The translations under genes were made by a program, and so were the position numbers. Shown piece after piece: positions 60,368 through 64,000 of a stretch of DNA of 64,000 nucleotides; within the stretch, counting starts at the first letter, position 1; each line of letters opens with the position of its first letter. The stretch covers positions 124,001 to 188,000 of the forward strand of contig NZ_BAWJ01000001.1 of the NCBI RefSeq assembly GCF_000586475.1, in the 5' to 3' direction. The notes beneath the pieces were generated by a model. That model did not search any database. It was not told the DNA's origin and worked only from the letters and a program-made list of their open reading frames with translations. Source of the stretch: Psychrobacter sp. JCM 18903. GTDB lineage: Bacteria > Pseudomonadota > Gammaproteobacteria > Pseudomonadales > Moraxellaceae.

Positions 60368-60949
60368 TCAACTTTCTGCAAAAACAGGTAATGGGTCAAA
60401 GCTAACTTTTGAACGTGGTAATTTCGCCACATCTTGCATACGCCAGTCATCTTTACCATCGCTACTTACTTGTAGATAATATTTTGCTTTTAAAGGATCT
60501 ATATCTACCTGCGCACTGTATTTATTGCCGTCGACATGTTGAAGTACAACATCGTGATCTTTTTTGATATCGGTTGCATGTGAGATAGACAGATCTAGTT
60601 TTTCAGGATAAGCCAAAGGATTACCATTCAGCAGTTTACCTGATTGCAGACTCTGTTCAGGATAATTTAGATAGAATACAACATCACCATTATCTGCAAA
60701 CTGCATTTCGCCGTGCAAATCTAAGTCATAAGTCAATTTGTCACGTGACACATCATGATAAAGCGTCTTACCATCCATATACCAGTCGTCACGTACCACG
60801 CTATCCCGAATTTGATAAGAGTAATAAACAAAAAAGATACAGGCCACTACGACAAATGCTGGCATGCCAATAACAAAAATAACCACCATGTAATTCTTAT
60901 ACCATGGCTGAGTATCTTGATGCTTAAAATTTGATGCTGGAGTAGACAT
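60368..60949 (-). CDS. fixH: FixH-family cbb3 oxidase accessory protein
   Basis: 193 residues. A short cytoplasmic N-terminus with PWYKNYMVVIFVIGMPAFVV leads into one membrane helix, then a periplasmic beta domain beginning VRDDWYMDGKTLYHDVSRD. The position just downstream of ccoG fits FixH/CcoH, which helps assemble or stabilise the cbb3-type oxidase. Overall similarity is limited to the helix and the DDWY-x-DGK motif. It is separated from ccoG by 335 bases holding MITE copy 4, so it may have its own promoter. Confidence 0.82.
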   Translation of the reverse strand: MSTPASNFKHQDTQPWYKNYMVVIFVIGMPAFVVVACIFFVYYSYQIRDSVVRDDWYMDGKTLYHDVSRDKLTYDLDLHGEMQFADNGDVVFYLNYPEQSLQSGKLLNGNPLAYPEKLDLSISHATDIKKDHDVVLQHVDGNKYSAQVDIDPLKAKYYLQVSSDGKDDWRMQDVAKLPRSKVSFDPLPVFAES

Positions 60950-61094
60950 AAAATACCTATTAATCAGATATCTGTTTATCAGATATCTATAAACTGTATC
61001 AATGGATAAGCTGACAGCAAAACAGCTGCCAGTTTAATGATAAATCGTCCACCTGCTAGCCACTGACTCACAGGTGAAATATAGAATTATATAC

Positions 61095-61257
61095 TAGGGC
61101 GCATCCTCAGTCTGAAAGAAAGCACCTAAATGGATTAAAAATGGTTAAATTTTGCCAAACTACTGGTTAATAGCACGATGTTATCTATACTATTTTCCCA
61201 GTTTGGCTGCCATTTATTGCATTTCTATTACCACTTTTAAAATGAGGACGCGCCCTA
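61095..61257. repeat. MITE-like repeat, full copy 4
   Basis: About 163 bp, TA-flanked, ends GGGCGCATCCTCA / TGAGGACGCGCCC. The left arm differs from copies 1-3 (GTCTGAAAGAAAGCACC in place of TTCAATCGATT...), making a subfamily with the short copy at 37025. It is inserted between ccoG and fixH. Confidence 0.75.
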
Positions 61258-61284
61258 GCTAAGCTATCAATCGCTTATAAAAAC

Positions 61285-62694
61285 CTACTGCCCTTGAGTA
61301 GTAAATACGTTTTGTTTACTGACTTTATACTGACCATCTTCACTGGTCACATTTAGGGTCACTGATGTTTGTTCAAAATCGATAACCTTAGGGTCGCCAT
61401 AAATACTCACAGGCATATCAAAGCTTTCACCTGCTTCTAATGGTACATCATTGAATCGCAGCGCCAAGCTCAAACCTTCTTGTGGAGCAAGGGTTATTGT
61501 ATAGGTATGTGGCTCTTGTGTCTTATTAGTCAGCTTGACGATATAGCTGTTTTCAATCATGCCTTGATTATTCACTGAAGACAACTGATTACGGTCACGG
61601 CGAATATCAATCTCTAAGGGTACACGGTCCGTCAATGCATAAATAACGCCACCACATAAAATAGTAATAACGGCTAAATAAGCAAATAGACGTGGACTGA
61701 TGACGCGGGTATCTTCTTTTTCTGACAACTGTCGTTCTGTCGTATAACGAATGAGTCCACGTGGATAGCCGACTTTATCCATAATTTCATTACAAGCGTC
61801 AACACAAGCCGCGCACTGTATACAAGCGACTTGCAAACCATCTCGAATATCAATGCCAGTCGGACATACCTGCACGCACATGGTGCATTCAATACAGTCG
61901 CCTAAATGTTCAGGATGCGTGCCTTTTTTGCGTGCCCCGCGAGGCTCACCGCGCTCATAATCATAGGATACAACCAAAGTATCTTTATCAAACATGACGC
62001 TTTGAAAACGACCGTATGGGCAGATTTGGATACACATCTGCTCACGCATATAACCTGCATTGACGTAGGTAGCAAAGGTGAAAATAAACATCGACACCCA
62101 TATCCATGTTGGCCAATCAGGGATAGGAATAAAACCACTGGTTTGCCAGCTTTGATATAAATAATCTGTTCCAGCGACATAACTGACAAAGGTTGCCGCG
62201 GTAATTACTGAAAATACCAACCAAATAAAATATACCAAAGAACGTTTAAAGGCTTTTTTTGCGCTCATCGGTTCTTTGTCAAATTTGATACGCTTGTTGC
62301 GATCGCCAATCACCCATTTTTCAACATATTGATAAAGATGTGTCCAAATCGTCTGAGGGCAGGCATAGCCACACCAAACACGCCCTGCATACACAGTCAC
62401 CATGAATAAAGTGAATGCGGCAATAATCGCAAAGGCGGCAATGAAGTAAAAATCTTGGGTCAGAAAAGTCATGCCAAAAATATAGTAATGCTGCGAGGGA
62501 ACATCAAGCCATATTGCTTGCCTACCATTATAACGTAACCATGGCAACAGCAGAAAAGCGGCTAAAAGCGCATACATCGTGACGACACGAATGTTTTGAT
62601 AAAAACCGGTGACAAACCTAGGGTGAACTCGATGCTTGGTCGCATCAAGGTCAATTTGCTGTACAGGGATTTTATTGGGTTGTGGTGCTGACAT
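61285..62694 (-). CDS. ccoG: Cytochrome c oxidase accessory protein CcoG (FixG)
   Basis: 469-residue membrane-bound ferredoxin-like protein needed for copper delivery to cbb3 oxidase. The N-terminal helices include a VWCGYACPQTIWTHLY motif. The QMCIQICPYGRFQSVMFD segment carries Cys and the CPYGR signature. The two 4Fe-4S motifs are CIECTMCVQVCPTGID and CIQCAACVDACNEIM. The last 130 residues form a periplasmic Ig-like domain (TNKTQEPHTYTITL). AAGAGGCACG lies before the start. Frame intact. Confidence 0.95.
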   Translation of the reverse strand: MSAPQPNKIPVQQIDLDATKHRVHPRFVTGFYQNIRVVTMYALLAAFLLLPWLRYNGRQAIWLDVPSQHYYIFGMTFLTQDFYFIAAFAIIAAFTLFMVTVYAGRVWCGYACPQTIWTHLYQYVEKWVIGDRNKRIKFDKEPMSAKKAFKRSLVYFIWLVFSVITAATFVSYVAGTDYLYQSWQTSGFIPIPDWPTWIWVSMFIFTFATYVNAGYMREQMCIQICPYGRFQSVMFDKDTLVVSYDYERGEPRGARKKGTHPEHLGDCIECTMCVQVCPTGIDIRDGLQVACIQCAACVDACNEIMDKVGYPRGLIRYTTERQLSEKEDTRVISPRLFAYLAVITILCGGVIYALTDRVPLEIDIRRDRNQLSSVNNQGMIENSYIVKLTNKTQEPHTYTITLAPQEGLSLALRFNDVPLEAGESFDMPVSIYGDPKVIDFEQTSVTLNVTSEDGQYKVSKQNVFTTQGQ

Positions 62695-63173
62695 AAACGT
62701 GCCTCTTTTAAAAAAGAATCAGTCTGCTGGCATGATGAACAAACATCTTTAATCATCAGATGTATGAGTGTGTGATGTTATCAATGTCAGTAAGTAGCGG
62801 ATAAAATTTTGAACAGAAAAATATTTTAACCCATCTACCAAATGATCGATTGCAAATAGCTTAATGAGAATGGGTGACTATCTTCTAAATTCGCCACTAA
62901 TAAGTGGTTTTTAGGTAGTGTCATTTTAGCATTCTCCCTATCATAAATGGGGTAATAATCTTAAAAACCAATCAATATATCAGCATAATGATCGATATAT
63001 TGGTCGTGCTCTATGCAGTATTAAACTGCATTTCATTTGCTACTCAAATTTTGACAATGCGGTAGCAGTTAATAAACTCTCATCAAAGAATTTATAAAAA
63101 AAGGAGAACTGCAATAACAGTTCTCCCTTTATCAAATCTTATCCACTGATGCTATGACAACCATCTTTAAATA
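62695..63173. other. Spacer between ccoP and ccoG
   Basis: About 480 bases with no ORF of substance. It holds an imperfect inverted repeat, CAATATATC (62973-62981) / GATATATTG (62994-63002), and the ccoP terminator. No clear FNR-type TTGAT-n4-ATCAA site was found. Confidence 0.5.
63097..63130 (-). terminator. Rho-independent terminator of ccoP
   Basis: On the minus strand GGAGAACTG pairs with CAGTTCTCC (six-base loop) and ends in a T7 run, about 45 bases after the stop. Confidence 0.87.
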
Positions 63174-64000
63174 TTAGTTAGCCGTCGTTTCTACAGTGGT
63201 TGCTACTTGAGTAGCGGTTGTTGCTTTAGCAGCAGGTTGAGGAGTTTTATCTGATAATGAGTAAACATAAGCTGCAAGTAGCATAATACGCTCATTACCC
63301 AGTTTGGTTTCCCACTCAGGCATCACACCAGCACGACCATAACGTAAGGTTTCGCGGATGGTCTCACGATCACCACCATATAACCAAATGTCATCCGTCA
63401 AGTTTGGCGCGCCAGTAGAAGTCATACCTTTGGCATCTGCACCATGACAAAGTACACAGTTAGTCGGCTCATTAAAGATTGCCTCACCTTGAGCGATTTG
63501 AGCTTTATCAAGCTCGTAACCAGGTTGGTTGCCAGATATTGACAGCACGTATTCAGATACCGCACGTACCCCATCTTCACCGATTTGATCACGCCATGCA
63601 GCCATACCACCAACTCGACCTTTATGTAGCGTGGTCAAAATGTTTGACGCTTCTCCGCCATATAACCAGTCATTGTCAGTTAGATTTGGATAGCCTACCG
63701 CACCTTTGGCGTTAGAGCCATGACAGACCGCACAGTTCTGTAAGAACAAACGACTACCAACTTTTAAAGCATTCGGGTTTTCTGAAAGCTTTTCTACATA
63801 AGGTGATAGTTCTGCAGTTTTCTCATCAATTTGAGCTTGCAGATCTGCTGGTGGTGTTTCACTGCGGCGCATCGTTGCCTGTAACTCAGCAAGTGCCGCT
63901 AAGGTCTCTGTCGCACCACTAGCATCCGCTTTTGCTAAAATGTTTTTCTCAAAGTTATCCGTAAATACTTTGTTATTACTCTCAAGCTCGCTATATAGCT
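63174..64000 (-). CDS. ccoP: cbb3-type cytochrome c oxidase subunit III CcoP, C-terminal part (start beyond the window)
   Basis: Di-heme cytochrome c subunit that passes electrons to the cbb3 oxidase. The frame is open to the window edge past the in-window ATG at 63872 (preceding residues YSELESNNKVFTDNFEKN), so the N-terminal membrane anchor lies outside. Two c-type heme motifs are visible: CAVCH in LFLQNCAVCHGSNAKGAVG and CVLCH in NEPTNCVLCHGADAKGM. Each is followed by a PNLTD-x-WLYGG repeat and a distal Met (GGMAAW, AGVMPEW). A Thr/Ala-rich tail ends the protein. Confidence 0.95.
   Translation of the reverse strand, partial: LYSELESNNKVFTDNFEKNILAKADASGATETLAALAELQATMRRSETPPADLQAQIDEKTAELSPYVEKLSENPNALKVGSRLFLQNCAVCHGSNAKGAVGYPNLTDNDWLYGGEASNILTTLHKGRVGGMAAWRDQIGEDGVRAVSEYVLSISGNQPGYELDKAQIAQGEAIFNEPTNCVLCHGADAKGMTSTGAPNLTDDIWLYGGDRETIRETLRYGRAGVMPEWETKLGNERIMLLAAYVYSLSDKTPQPAAKATTATQVATTVETTAN

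Noticed and set aside
1-64000. CRISPR arrays, tRNA or rRNA genes, prophage
   Set aside because: No regularly spaced repeats, cloverleaf-like segments, rRNA-like stretches or phage structural genes were recognised on reading both strands.

Overview
The window looks like a chromosomal segment of a gammaproteobacterium of the Moraxellaceae, most likely Psychrobacter or a close relative. This is inferred from the gene content: cbb3 oxidase accessory genes, an arsenosugar-type radical SAM operon, a large Ter cluster, AcnB and a PACE-type exporter, in moderate-GC DNA with AT-rich spacers. No rRNA, tRNA, CRISPR array, prophage or complete insertion sequence was recognised.

Layout. 1-9 kb: 3' end of uvrB, two tandem HisC-like aminotransferases, a PhoD-type phosphatase, small envelope proteins and a broken DUF697 gene. 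9-19 kb: recJ, two tandem TRIC-type channel proteins, a DMT-type transporter, queE, dapD, a lysophospholipase-like hydrolase and a secreted amidohydrolase. 19-24 kb: an operon of an ArsS-like radical SAM enzyme, a DUF547 protein and two rSAM-associated transferases, facing an MTA phosphorylase gene. 24-33 kb: a TAXI-type TRAP uptake operon, lipA, a carboxymuconolactone decarboxylase family gene and acnB. 33-37 kb: an AT-rich orphan membrane protein, a PACE exporter with a possibly structured leader, an enoyl-CoA hydratase and an alpha/beta hydrolase. 37-51 kb: the Ter cluster. 51-64 kb: rlmKL, mscS, an lpd-like gene, bcp, queC, ttcA, fixH, ccoG and the 3' part of ccoP.

The most notable system is the Ter cluster. 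A six-gene minus-strand operon (ATP-grasp; TerD-like domain plus trypsin-like protease; PRTase/TRSP; HAD; StiP/PELOTA; HpcH/HpaI lyase) diverges from terA. terZ, an AIM24-family gene, terE, terC (DUF475) and terD follow on the minus strand. This matches the family-level idea of Ter stress systems coupled to synthesis of a nucleoside-like metabolite. The TerD-protease fusion is the least ordinary part.

Two window-wide patterns matter. First, about 30 single-base frameshifts interrupt otherwise well conserved genes, including dapD, rlmKL, terA, terC, terD, terE, queE and mscS. Nearly all are one missing base, usually in a short homopolymer, which suggests undercalling in the assembly rather than decay. 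Restoring the missing bases makes every affected gene a multiple of three with a family-typical length. Such genes are listed as one CDS with the break stated. Second, a family of 160-185 bp MITE-like repeats with TA-flanked inverted ends occurs in four full and two shortened copies, and two of the copies lie between tandem paralogues.
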